A DNA stretch of 64,000 nucleotides, from the NCBI GenBank assembly GCA_020073645.1, contig JAIQET010000011.1, forward strand, positions 1 to 64,000, written 5' to 3'. A program made the position numbers and the translations under genes. A model generated the notes under the pieces. That model saw only the letters and a list, made by a program, of their open reading frames with translations. It was not told the DNA's origin and did not search any database. Positions 8,715-17,894 of this stretch are shown here, piece after piece (position 1 is the first letter of the stretch; the number at the start of each line of letters is the position of its first letter). Source of the DNA: Terriglobia bacterium. Its GTDB lineage: Bacteria; Acidobacteriota; Terriglobia; Terriglobales; Acidobacteriaceae.

Positions 8715-10256
8715 CTAGTGCACCGGCCACTGCGAGGGCCACCAGTAAAAATGCCAGTTCGGCCCGCGATGGACAGTCGCGAAGTAGGTCAGCAGAGTGA
8801 AACCGACCAGGAAACAGGTGAACAGCGAGACCGCGGAGAGGCGTACTGCGTCTTTACGTTTCAGGATGAACAGCGACCAGGCGGCAAAGATCGCCACGAG
8901 CAGCGAACCGGGATTGATCGCGATGATCCAGAGCTGGTGAATGTTGGGGAACCAGTTACGCAGCCAACCGTAGTTGACAGTGAAGGCAAGCATGCCGACG
9001 GTCACGGCGCAGGCAAAGAACAAGGATTGCCAGAACACAGAACGCTCGTTGTTGGTGCCAAACCAGGTGCCCTCGCCTCCCGGACGACGGTCGAGGAACG
9101 GGATGAGGGCCAGTCCGACGACTACGATTACCGGGATCAGCAGGCCGCCGGTAAAGGCCGAGTACGAAACCAATTCCTGAATTCCGAGGAAGTACCAGGG
9201 CGCTTTGGCCGGATTCTCTGGAATCGCGGCGTTGGCGAGTTCCTTCAGCGGAGCGTCGTAGTAGAAAGACAAGATCAACGTAACCGCCACCGTCACCATG
9301 AAGACCGAGAGTTCGGCCCAGAACAGATGGGGCCAGCTCATCACTGTGTTCTCAGGCCCGCGGTTCACCGGCGGACGCTTGCCTTTTACCAGCGCCATCA
9401 GGCCATAGGTCTTGGTGGCAAGCGGTTGGAATACTGGGCGGCGTTCTCCGCCCCATTCCGCAAGGCCGCCGGGCGGGTCTTCCGGCTTGGCGAGGCCGCC
9501 ATCCTTTCGAATGCGCCAGAAGTGCACCCCGAGCAGTGTGACCAGTGCCAGCGGAAGAACGAAGACATGCAGGACGTAAAAGCGAATCAGAGCGTCCTGT
9601 CCGACGTAGTTCGCGCCCAGCAGCAGGCGCTTCTGGAAGCCACCAGGATCGAAGAATTTCGTGATGCCGATGGCGTCGGTAAACTCGCGGGGCGAGTTGG
9701 CAATGTTCGAGCCGATGGTGATCGCCCAATAAGCCAGTTGGTCCCAGGGCAGCAGATAGCCGGTGAAGCTCAGAGCCAGAGTGATCACCAACAGTCCGAG
9801 CCCCACGAGCCAGTTAAATTCGCGAGGCTTCTTGTAGCTGGCGGTGAAGAACACTCGCGCCATGTGCAACAAAACCACCAGCACCATCAGCTGCGCGGAC
9901 CAGCGATGAATATTGCGAATAAAGCGCCCCGTGGAAACTGTGAAGTGAATATCTTTGATGGACTGATAAGCCAGATCGGTCGAGGGTTTGTAGTAAACCA
10001 TCAGGAGCACGCCAGTAATGATGGTGATCACGAAGCTGGCCGTGGCCATCAAGCCGAGCCCGAAGGTGAGCGTGGGTTTGAGGGTGCGCACGTGGACCCG
10101 CACGCTGTGGATGTGCAGGAACAAATTGTGGAACGTGGCCTGCGACTCCTCGCGCTCCGATTCAGGCGTCTTGCCCAGACGGAAGCAGGCGTCCTTCACG
10201 GTGTGGGGGAGCTCGTACAGGTTGTGCAGAAATTCTCGAGTTGCGGCCTCTGCCAC
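8715..10256 (-). CDS. fused cytochrome b (b6 plus subunit IV) of a Rieske/cytochrome b complex
   Basis: A 513-residue multispanning protein starting at a GTG just after AGGAGG; the longer ATG reading would overlap the Rieske gene. Haem ligands are His117/His131 and His230/His245. The second pair has 14 intervening residues, as in b6-type proteins, whereas mitochondrial-type cytochrome b has 13. The C-terminal half contains the Qo-site region with KAPWYFLGIQE, so the usual PEWY/PDWY motif reads APWY and lacks the acidic residue. The family oxidises (mena)quinol at the outer face and sends one electron to the Rieske centre. Together with the Rieske gene upstream and the hexaheme cytochrome downstream it forms a complete quinol:cytochrome c oxidoreductase dedicated to this operon. 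Confidence 0.9.
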   Translation of the reverse strand: MAEAATREFLHNLYELPHTVKDACFRLGKTPESEREESQATFHNLFLHIHSVRVHVRTLKPTLTFGLGLMATASFVITIITGVLLMVYYKPSTDLAYQSIKDIHFTVSTGRFIRNIHRWSAQLMVLVVLLHMARVFFTASYKKPREFNWLVGLGLLVITLALSFTGYLLPWDQLAYWAITIGSNIANSPREFTDAIGITKFFDPGGFQKRLLLGANYVGQDALIRFYVLHVFVLPLALVTLLGVHFWRIRKDGGLAKPEDPPGGLAEWGGERRPVFQPLATKTYGLMALVKGKRPPVNRGPENTVMSWPHLFWAELSVFMVTVAVTLILSFYYDAPLKELANAAIPENPAKAPWYFLGIQELVSYSAFTGGLLIPVIVVVGLALIPFLDRRPGGEGTWFGTNNERSVFWQSLFFACAVTVGMLAFTVNYGWLRNWFPNIHQLWIIAINPGSLLVAIFAAWSLFILKRKDAVRLSAVSLFTCFLVGFTLLTYFATVHRGPNWHFYWWPSQWPVH

Positions 10257-10266
10257 GGTGTGCCTC

Positions 10267-10731
10267 CTACACGCGGTAACGCGTGTCCTCCGGGACCTCG
10301 TTGTCGGCACTTACGATCAGGTCGCCATTGGCGGCGCGGCTGACCTCCAGCCAGGGCAGCGGACGTGGCGCGGGTCCACCGATTACGCTGCCTTTGCTAT
10401 CGAAACGCGAGCCGTGGCAGGGACAGGCGAACCCATCCTTTGACCGCGCCACAGTGCAGCCTAGGTGGGTGCATGTGCTCGAAATCGCGTAAAAGCCTTC
10501 GTCATCGCGGAAGAGCACCAGGTTCTGCTCGGCGAAGGCGGTTTCACTTCCAGCGGAAAACTGTTCCGGAGGGCCAAGTTTGAAGCGCCGCACCGGACCG
10601 GGCAGGACCGCCGGGTTAGGGAGTCGGAAGATTCCAGCAGCGGCGGTGCCGAGAGCGGCAAAGAAACTGCCCAGCGACGCGAGGCTGAGAAAACTTCGCC
10701 GGCTTAGGCGGGGTGGATCTAGACGGGACAT
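10267..10731 (-). CDS. Rieske [2Fe-2S] iron-sulfur protein with Tat leader
   Basis: A 154-residue protein. [14 protein letters not shown] at the N terminus is a twin-arginine signal/anchor (RR at 11-12). Cluster ligands are complete: CTHLGC (Cys87, His89, with Cys92 as disulfide partner) and CPCHGS (Cys103 and His106, with Cys105 as partner). The protein takes an electron from quinol at the Qo site and gives it to cytochrome c. The chosen ATG overlaps the 3' end of the flavoprotein gene by 13 bases. A longer frame reaching 10809 lies wholly inside that gene and has no export signal at its start, so it was not used. Confidence 0.93.
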   Translation of the reverse strand: MSRLDPPRLSRRSFLSLASLGSFFAALGTAAAGIFRLPNPAVLPGPVRRFKLGPPEQFSAGSETAFAEQNLVLFRDDEGFYAISSTCTHLGCTVARSKDGFACPCHGSRFDSKGSVIGGPAPRPLPWLEVSRAANGDLIVSADNEVPEDTRYRV

Positions 10732-12617
10732 GGCTTCCACTCCTTGGCAAAACTGAACCTTTCCATCGTGATGGCAGTCGTGGGACAGCGCTGGGCGCAC
10801 AGTCCACAACGGATGCAGCGTTCTTCATCTTTAATGATGGCCGAGAGATCGGCAGGATCGAGATGTAGCTCACGGGCTGCGGTCTCAAGCTCAGGCGTAA
10901 GCGCCAGGCGGTCGAAGGTGACCAGTTTCAGACACACGGTGGGACAAACATCCACGCAGCCGCCGCACAGAATGCAACGCTCGCCGTCGAAAATGGTGTT
11001 GATGCCACAGTCGAGGCAGCGGCCGGATTCCGCCCGTGCCTGCTCTTCGTTGTAGCCGATCTCAACCAGTGCGCTTGGGCTCTTCAGGCGCTCTTCCGCG
11101 GAGAGCGTGGGGATGTGCAAACGCGAGCGGCGCTCGTAGTGTTTTTCGCGCTGATAATGCTCGATGGGGTAGTGGAACTGGACTTCTTCGGGCGCGATCT
11201 CCTTACCACGCAAGAAACGATAGACCGAACGAGCCGCCTGCTTGCCGCTGGCAATGGCATGGATCATGAGCCGCGGCCCGTAGGCGATATCACCGGCGAT
11301 GAATACTCCGGGCGCCGACGTCGTGCAGGCCGCGGGGTCATTGATGATCTGCTGGGGCGAGCGCATCTCGATCCCATCGCGCTGGGCATCAATGAAACTC
11401 AGATCGGCGGACTGCCCGACGGAAAGCAGGACGGTGTCACCCTCGATTTCGGTCGTGACGAACTCGTCGAATTTCGGGGCAAAACGCTTATTCTCGTCAT
11501 ACACCTGGGTACAACGCACGAATCTGACTCCGCGCACGAATTTCTGGCCGTTCCTCTCGTCCACGAGAACTTCTTTGGGACCCCAACTGTTGTGGCGAGT
11601 AATGCCCTCTTCCTGGCCTTCAAGGATTTCCACCGTATCCGCGGGCATCTCTTCGAGTGACTCCAGGCAAACCAGGTTCACCTGCCGCACCCCTGCCATG
11701 CGGGCTGCGGTGCGCGACACGTCGTATTCTTCCTGGCGCAGTACCGTCCGGGCCACGTCATAAGCAACATTGCCGCCGCCGATCACGATCACCCGCTGTC
11801 CCAAAGAAACTTCTTTGCCCAGCGAAACGTCCCGCAGAAAATCCACGCCGCCCATCACACCGATCGCGTCGGCATGGGGAATCGGCAGCGCTCGCGACCG
11901 CTTGGCGCCACAGGCGATGACGACTGCGGCAAACTCGCGGCGTAGGTCGGCAAAGCTGACGTCCTTCCCGACTTGGGTATTGCAACGGATCTCTACGCCC
12001 AGAGACTGAATCACTGCGACCTCGGCGCGGATCAATTCCCGGGGTAACCGATAGCCGGGCACTCCGGTGTAGAGCATGCCGGCAGGCTGCGGCTCCATCT
12101 CAAAAACCGTAGGCCGGAAACCCATCAGGGCCAGATCGTGTCCGGCGGCCAGCCCCGCTGGCCCAGAGCCAATGATCGCGATGCGCTCTCCTGTGGGCTT
12201 GGGAAACTCGGCATTCGCGAGAAACTCGAGCAAGTGGCTGAGTTCGTCGAGATCGTCACACCGGCGCGTTTCGTTCCTGCTCCTTAGATAGGGAAACAGT
12301 TCGCGGGCTGCATCACTGCGGGCATCACTCCCGAATTTCTGGCAGACGAAGCGCTTGAGGGCGCGAATGGAAATCGGCTGATCGATAGTTCCCCTACGGC
12401 AGGCCGCTTCGCATGGCGCGCCACAAATACGGCCGCAGAGAGACGCCAAAGGATTGGGCCCACGGGCGATCAGGTAGGCGCGCTCATAGTCACCATCGGC
12501 GATGGCCCGCACATAGCCGCGCGCGTCGGTATGAACCGGGCAGGCATCTTGGCACTTAATCTGCTCCCGCCAGTACTCGTGGTCCGCTACCCGGACTTTG
12601 TAGCGTGATTCGCCCAC
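10719..12617 (-). CDS. GltD/NfnB-like NAD(P)-linked flavoprotein with C-terminal double [4Fe-4S] ferredoxin domain
   Basis: From a GTG start preceded by GAGG the product has 632 residues. An N-terminal Fe-S domain (CQDACP at 22, [13 protein letters not shown] at 61-73) precedes an FAD fold ([14 protein letters not shown]) and an NAD(P) fold ([14 protein letters not shown]), as in the small subunit of glutamate synthase. The C terminus adds two ferredoxin clusters, [12 protein letters not shown] and [12 protein letters not shown]. There is no glutamate synthase large subunit nearby. As first gene of the respiratory operon, with its 3' end overlapping the Rieske gene, it probably moves electrons between NAD(P)H or ferredoxin and the quinone/respiratory module, but this is inference. 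The open frame extends to 12857, but that extension overlaps the promoter region and the integrase remnant and is rejected. Confidence 0.8.
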   Translation of the reverse strand: MGESRYKVRVADHEYWREQIKCQDACPVHTDARGYVRAIADGDYERAYLIARGPNPLASLCGRICGAPCEAACRRGTIDQPISIRALKRFVCQKFGSDARSDAARELFPYLRSRNETRRCDDLDELSHLLEFLANAEFPKPTGERIAIIGSGPAGLAAGHDLALMGFRPTVFEMEPQPAGMLYTGVPGYRLPRELIRAEVAVIQSLGVEIRCNTQVGKDVSFADLRREFAAVVIACGAKRSRALPIPHADAIGVMGGVDFLRDVSLGKEVSLGQRVIVIGGGNVAYDVARTVLRQEEYDVSRTAARMAGVRQVNLVCLESLEEMPADTVEILEGQEEGITRHNSWGPKEVLVDERNGQKFVRGVRFVRCTQVYDENKRFAPKFDEFVTTEIEGDTVLLSVGQSADLSFIDAQRDGIEMRSPQQIINDPAACTTSAPGVFIAGDIAYGPRLMIHAIASGKQAARSVYRFLRGKEIAPEEVQFHYPIEHYQREKHYERRSRLHIPTLSAEERLKSPSALVEIGYNEEQARAESGRCLDCGINTIFDGERCILCGGCVDVCPTVCLKLVTFDRLALTPELETAARELHLDPADLSAIIKDEERCIRCGLCAQRCPTTAITMERFSFAKEWKPCPV

Positions 12618-12673
12618 TGCTCTTGCCTCAGATACGCCAACAGCTAACCTTATGCAAAGAAGCCATAACCCGC

Positions 12674-12689
12674 TGTGACCAAAGTCACG
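12674..12689. promoter_or_regulatory. CRP/FNR-family operator candidate in the respiratory operon promoter
   Basis: TGTGACCAAAGTCACG is a TGTGA-N6-TCACG palindrome, a close match to the CRP/FNR-superfamily consensus shape. It is centred about 65 bases upstream of the GTG start of the first operon gene, a normal distance for an activator. Regulators of this superfamily commonly switch anaerobic or nitrogen-oxide respiration, which fits the operon's content. Confidence 0.5.
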
Positions 12690-12774
12690 GTCCGCCGTAT
12701 CTGCACAGCAACAGCAAGCACCCCGGGTTGGGAGATTGGGTGTTGCCAATGACGCCGGCCGTCCACAGTGGCAG

Positions 12775-13070
12775 GAGACCATTCTTGCGCGCCAGCCCAA
12801 CCCGGCAGCAGGAGGCGTGGGAATCGGGAAAGTGGGCTGGCCTACGGTGCTCCACACCTACTCGACGATGCTGCGCAGTGCGGGGACCGATATGAAGGTG
12901 CAGCAGGAGCTGTTGCGCCACGCCAACATCCAGACCACGATGAATGTCTACACTTGGCGGTCTCGGATCAGAAGCGTGCGGCTAACAGCAAGATGGTCGA
13001 GATGGTGCTCTCGCGCTCGGCAAACCCGGATCCGGTACCGGGAAAGGGCACAGCCAGCGATTGTCGGAGC
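12775..13070 (+). pseudogene. decayed C-terminal end of a tyrosine (phage-type) integrase
   Basis: The plus strand encodes GIGKVGWPTVLHTYSTML and then VQQELLRHANIQTTMNVYT, the typical C-terminal catalytic end of tyrosine recombinases. A one-base loss near 12954 shifts the continuation (LAVSDQKRAANSKMVEMVL) into another frame. In the catalytic box the usual HTFRH reads PTVLH, so the His and Arg of HxxR are gone. The N-terminal two thirds are absent. It is therefore a dead remnant. It lies on the 3' side of tRNA-fMet, the usual place for an integrase of an element inserted in a tRNA gene, and directly in front of the respiratory operon. Confidence 0.8.
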
Positions 13071-13121
13071 AAGGGGGAGCGAATGGGAGCAGATTCAGAG
13101 TAAGGCCCCCTGAAACAACAC

Positions 13122-13154
13122 GTCCCAAGTGGCTGAATGAGAACCACTTGGGAC
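13122..13154 (-). terminator. hairpin downstream of tRNA-fMet
   Basis: GTCCCAAGTGG pairs perfectly with CCACTTGGGAC across an 11-base loop, beginning four bases beyond the tRNA 3' end. On the minus strand it is followed by GTGTTGTTTC, a weak U-rich tail. A terminator for the tRNA transcript is the simplest reading; a leftover attachment-site structure is possible. Confidence 0.55.
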
Positions 13155-13157
13155 CTG

Positions 13158-13231
<74 letters not shown>

Positions 13232-13294
13232 CAAGCATCATAACAACCGCGCTACGTAGCGTCAAACCTGCAGATCACACTGCACTGTGCTGCT

Positions 13295-13876
13295 TCAGTT
13301 CTTCAGCTTGTGCCGCTCGCAGGCAGCAACGATCTTGGTGGGATCAATCGCCTCGCTGTCGATTTGCTCTTCCAGGATTTTCCCGTCCTTTCCGATCAGG
13401 AAATTTACCCGGCGCGCCGCCTTGTACTTCTCCAGGTAAATGCCGTACTGGCGGGTGGTTTCACCACCCCAGTCACTCAACAGCGGGAAGGTTACGCCAA
13501 TCTGGTCGGCAAAGGCTTTGTTGGCAAAGGGGCTGTCCATGCTCACACCCAGGACCTGGGTGTCGGCTGCTTCCAGCTTTTGCAGATTCTGCTGGAAGTT
13601 TTTCATCTGCTGGGTTCAACCCCCGGTGAAGGCAAAAATATAGAAGGCCAGAACGACATTCTTCTGGCCGCGATACTGGCTGAGCGACACTTCTTTCAGG
13701 TCACTTCCGTCGAAGTACTGCAGCTTGAAGTCAGGCGCGACATCGCCCACTTTCGGCATGGACGGTGTTGCTGCCGCCTTGCTTCCCTCTGCCAACAACT
13801 GGCGCGGGAGGCGCGGCGACAGCGTGGCTGCTACCAGCAACCCCACCGCCAGCGCATTCCAAATGGCTTTTCTCAT
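13295..13876 (-). CDS. probable selenocysteine-containing peroxiredoxin (AhpC/TSA family), exported
   Basis: Read through one in-frame TGA at 13616-13618, this is a single 193-residue peroxiredoxin. Its N terminus is a signal peptide ([19 protein letters not shown]). Next follow [10 protein letters not shown] and [21 protein letters not shown], and then [17 protein letters not shown] and FPLLSDWGG. The TGA falls exactly at the peroxidatic cysteine position of the T-x-x-C motif, here Thr84-Gly-Gly-Sec87. Downstream conserved segments, including an Arg before VNFLIGKDG, are intact in the same frame, so this does not look like decay. A hairpin with bacterial SECIS geometry lies 17 bases after the TGA. 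The protein would reduce peroxides outside the cytoplasm; a Cys near the C terminus (ACERH) could resolve. ATG at 13876 has GGGGTGG upstream; a GTG three codons earlier is the alternative. Confidence 0.8.
13570..13598 (-). promoter_or_regulatory. candidate bacterial SECIS element
   Basis: On the minus strand CTTCCAGC (13598-13591) pairs perfectly with GCTGGAAG (13577-13570) around a 13-base loop, AGAATCTGCAAAA. The loop starts 25 bases after the UGA and has a G in its first two positions. These values fall within the published bacterial SECIS model (loop of 3-14 bases, upper stem of 4-16 pairs, UGA-to-loop distance about 16-37 bases). In bacteria SelB binds such a hairpin inside the coding region to recode UGA as selenocysteine. 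Confidence 0.65.
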
Positions 13877-14181
13877 GAGATCCACCCCAGTGACGAAGCG
13901 TTCCTCACAGCCTACTCTCTGGGTGAAATCGGGGTCAAAGGAAAACCGTAGGGCGTTGCTTCTGGCCGAAGAAACCAGTACATTTCTCTTTCGGAGAGAA
14001 TACAGAGTTGTTCTATCTATCAGGCCTGCTCGGAATCCAAACCTATACTTGGCTCCCGTGGCTCTCCGCCTTGATGATCTCCCTCAAATCCTTCACCCGA
14101 ACTTCACCCGGACCGCAGGCCGCCTGCGCGCCGGCCAGCGCTCGTACGATCGCGTTCGGGGGACGCGCTCTCGGATAAGCC
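13877..14181. other. 305-base divergent intergenic region
   Basis: Separates the minus-strand peroxiredoxin from the plus-strand acyl-CoA ligase, so both promoters should be here. No RNA gene, clear operator or conserved box is seen. Confidence 0.4.
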
Positions 14182-15954
<1,773 letters not shown>

Positions 15955-16023
15955 CGCCGGGCGTCTCAGTTCTCGGTTCTCTGACCAGCACAACTACCCC
16001 ACTTTCATTACAATAGAAACGTC

Positions 16024-16794
16024 ATGGACCCATTAATTATTGCCGGTCGCCAGTTCCGCTCGCGCCTGATTGTTGGCACGGGGAAATACAAATCATTTCA
16101 GGAGACTGCTCGCGCCCTCGAGGCCAGCGGCGCGGAGATGGTCACGGTCGCGGTGCGCCGCGTCAACCTTGACCGCAGCAAGGAATCGCTGCTCGACTAC
16201 ATTGATCCCAGCAAGTACTTCCTGCTGCCCAACACCGCCGGTTGCTACACTGCGGACGAGGCCATCCGCGCTGCGCGCCTGGGGCGCGAGGTCGGCCTCT
16301 CCGACTGGGTCAAGCTGGAAGTCATTGGCGACCCGGCGACGCTTTATCCCGATATCCAGGCCACGCTCGAAGCCACCCGCGTCCTGGTGAAGGAGGGCTT
16401 CACCGTACTTCCCTACACCTCCGACGATGTGGTCTTCGCCAAGCGCCTGCTCGAGGCCGGGGCCAGCGCCATCATGCCTCTGGGCGCGCCCATCGGCAGC
16501 GGCCTGGGGGTGCAGAACGCTGCCAATTTCCGCATCCTCCGCGAGATGATTACCGGGGTGCCCTTGATTTTGGACGCCGGTGTGGGCACCGCTTCCGATG
16601 CCACCATTGCCATGGAACTAGGCGCTGACGCTGTATTGATGAACACAGGCATCGCCGGCGCCCAGGACCCGGTCTTGATGGCACAGGCAATGCAGCATGC
16701 GGTTGTCGCGGGACGCCAGGCATACCTGGCTGGTCGCATGTCAAGGAAACTCTACGCTACGGCCAGTTCTCCGGTAGAGGGAGTCGTGCGCTAA
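16024..16794 (+). CDS. thiG: thiazole synthase
   Basis: A 256-residue (beta/alpha)8-barrel enzyme that makes the thiazole phosphate half of thiamin from deoxyxylulose 5-phosphate, dehydroglycine and ThiS thiocarboxylate. Family segments are complete: LIVGTGKYK, the Schiff-base lysine in DWVKLEVI (Lys97), [12 protein letters not shown], and [25 protein letters not shown]. No thiS, thiH/thiO, thiF or thiE lies next to it, so the partners must be elsewhere. No TPP riboswitch is evident in the 69 bases upstream. Confidence 0.95.
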   Translation: MDPLIIAGRQFRSRLIVGTGKYKSFQETARALEASGAEMVTVAVRRVNLDRSKESLLDYIDPSKYFLLPNTAGCYTADEAIRAARLGREVGLSDWVKLEVIGDPATLYPDIQATLEATRVLVKEGFTVLPYTSDDVVFAKRLLEAGASAIMPLGAPIGSGLGVQNAANFRILREMITGVPLILDAGVGTASDATIAMELGADAVLMNTGIAGAQDPVLMAQAMQHAVVAGRQAYLAGRMSRKLYATASSPVEGVVR

Positions 16795-16810
16795 CGGAAA
16801 GCTAGTGTGG

Positions 16811-16830
16811 CGCGGGCACTCCTGCCCGCG
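16811..16830. repeat. GC-rich palindromic hairpin of a dispersed intergenic type
   Basis: CGCGGGCA pairs with TGCCCGCG around CTCC, just after thiG. There is no T-run, so it is a poor terminator. Similar palindromes (GTGGGGGCG with its complement, GCCGGCG with its complement) occur at 51089-51131. Confidence 0.5.
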
Positions 16831-16843
16831 TCTCTGCGACCGC

Positions 16844-16872
16844 AAAAAAGAAAGGGCGGCCTTAGGCCGCCC
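16844..16872 (-). terminator. Rho-independent terminator of the small secreted protein gene
   Basis: GGGCGGCC pairs with GGCCGCCC around a three-base loop, followed on the minus strand by TTTCTTTTTT. It sits 22 bases after the stop codon of the gene at 16894-17229 and may also stop thiG readthrough from the other side. Confidence 0.8.
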
Positions 16873-16893
16873 CGAACTTGCCGGTTGCCTACT

Positions 16894-17229
16894 TCACAAC
16901 ATCTTCGCGCTTTCCACGTGGATGGAATCGCCTTCCACATGTCCGGTCACGGCGACATGATGTCCCTCATGTCCTTTGAGTGCGTCCGGGTTCTCCACGG
17001 TCAGCACCTTCTTGTCGCTGTCGGTAACAACCACCATCTTCGCACCCTTCTCAATACACTTCTTGGTGCACTCTTCCTGGCCTGCCATAGCTCCCTTTAC
17101 GCCACACTGCGAGTCGGCGACCCAACCGTTCACGGTTTCGGTCTTGGCTTTGTCACCGCTGGCCGAGGCCATCGCAACCAGGAAAAACATCATGCACAGG
17201 GCAAGAGCAATTACGAGCAGTTTCTTCAT
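16894..17229 (-). CDS. small secreted protein of unknown function
   Basis: A 111-residue product beginning MKKLLVIALALCMMFFLVAMASA, a clear signal peptide, preceded by AAGGAGAAG. The mature part is rich in lysine and has three cysteines (DSQCG, EECTKKC). Its C-terminal half, NPDALKGHEGHHVAVTGHVEGDSIHVESAKML, has the look of the small OB-fold-like secreted domains common in acidobacteria (hxxLxGHxGxxVxVTG pattern). No enzymatic motif is visible. The open frame extends 28 codons further upstream but without a signal sequence or ribosome site at its start. Confidence 0.75.
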   Translation of the reverse strand: MKKLLVIALALCMMFFLVAMASASGDKAKTETVNGWVADSQCGVKGAMAGQEECTKKCIEKGAKMVVVTDSDKKVLTVENPDALKGHEGHHVAVTGHVEGDSIHVESAKML

Positions 17230-17423
17230 TGCCGAATCTTCTCCTTGAGTTTTTGCGGCCTGAGCCGCAGATTTGGGAACAAACCCGCGTTGCCCCCGGC
17301 GCCTCCGCTGCAAGGCATGAAGGTCGAAAGCGGGCGGAGATTACACCCCTTAGCCAGATGAGAGTGCGGTAACTGTATCACAATACGATGTGATATGGGC
17401 CTGAATTCCGAGGAATACCCAGC

Positions 17424-17894
17424 CTACTTCCTGGCCGCGTTCGTCGCCGCCGGCTGCGGCGGAGGCGGAGCAGGCGCCACATACACCACCTCTCCCGGCC
17501 GTGTGTAGTGCAACTGCTCGCGCGCTTCCTTTTCAATTGTCTTGGGATCGCCTCGCAGGGCTTTCACGTGTTCGGTGTATTGGTCGTTCTCTTTTTGCAG
17601 GCTGTCAATTTCCCTGTGCAGGCTCTGGTACTCGGCGCGTTTCTGACGGTAAACCACCATGCCGTTGGCACCCAGTACCACGTGGAAGAACAGCCACAAT
17701 GCCAGTACACCGACTCCAGTCGTTGCCAGACGTCGCCGGTTGCCATAGAGCACCGTGAACGTCGGGCGCAGCTTCTCCGTGGTGCGCTCGGCCCAGGCCT
17801 CGGCCTGCGGTGCCCGCTGCACCAGGGCTTGCAGCCCCTCCTCGGGTCGTCGCAGCACGCGAATTCCGGAGAGCCGCTCTACTCGAAGATCCAT
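17424..17894 (-). CDS. FtsB/DivIC-like septum formation protein
   Basis: A 156-residue bitopic protein. After a basic N-terminal region comes one membrane segment (LATTGVGVLALWLFFHVVLG, about 75-94), then a coiled coil (VYRQKRAEYQSLHREIDSLQKENDQYTEHV), then KTIEKEAREQLHYTRPGEVVYV. This layout is the FtsB/DivIC signature: the extracytoplasmic coiled coil pairs with FtsL in the divisome. The ATG overlaps the 3' end of the phosphoglucomutase gene by 16 bases, so the two are probably translated together. A proline- and alanine-rich tail follows. Confidence 0.8.
   Translation of the reverse strand: MDLRVERLSGIRVLRRPEEGLQALVQRAPQAEAWAERTTEKLRPTFTVLYGNRRRLATTGVGVLALWLFFHVVLGANGMVVYRQKRAEYQSLHREIDSLQKENDQYTEHVKALRGDPKTIEKEAREQLHYTRPGEVVYVAPAPPPPQPAATNAARK

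Noticed and set aside
8691-10343. 550-codon plus-strand frame across the cytochrome b gene
   Set aside because: No membrane, signal or domain features; opposite strand to a fully motif-supported cytochrome b.
12618-12857. N-terminal extension of the GltD-like flavoprotein
   Set aside because: The extension is low-complexity, has no ribosome site, covers the CRP-like promoter site and lies antisense to the integrase remnant; the GTG at 12617 with GAGG fits better.
12736-13113. Intact plus-strand integrase gene
   Set aside because: The HxxR residues are lost, a frameshift lies near 12954 and the N-terminal part is absent.
13295-13885. Two separate genes, or a frameshifted peroxiredoxin pseudogene
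   Set aside because: Both parts are in the same frame with a single TGA at the catalytic position and a SECIS-like hairpin, so recoding explains the data better than decay.
15955-16023. TPP riboswitch before thiG
   Set aside because: Only 69 bases are available and none of the conserved TPP-aptamer boxes is visible.
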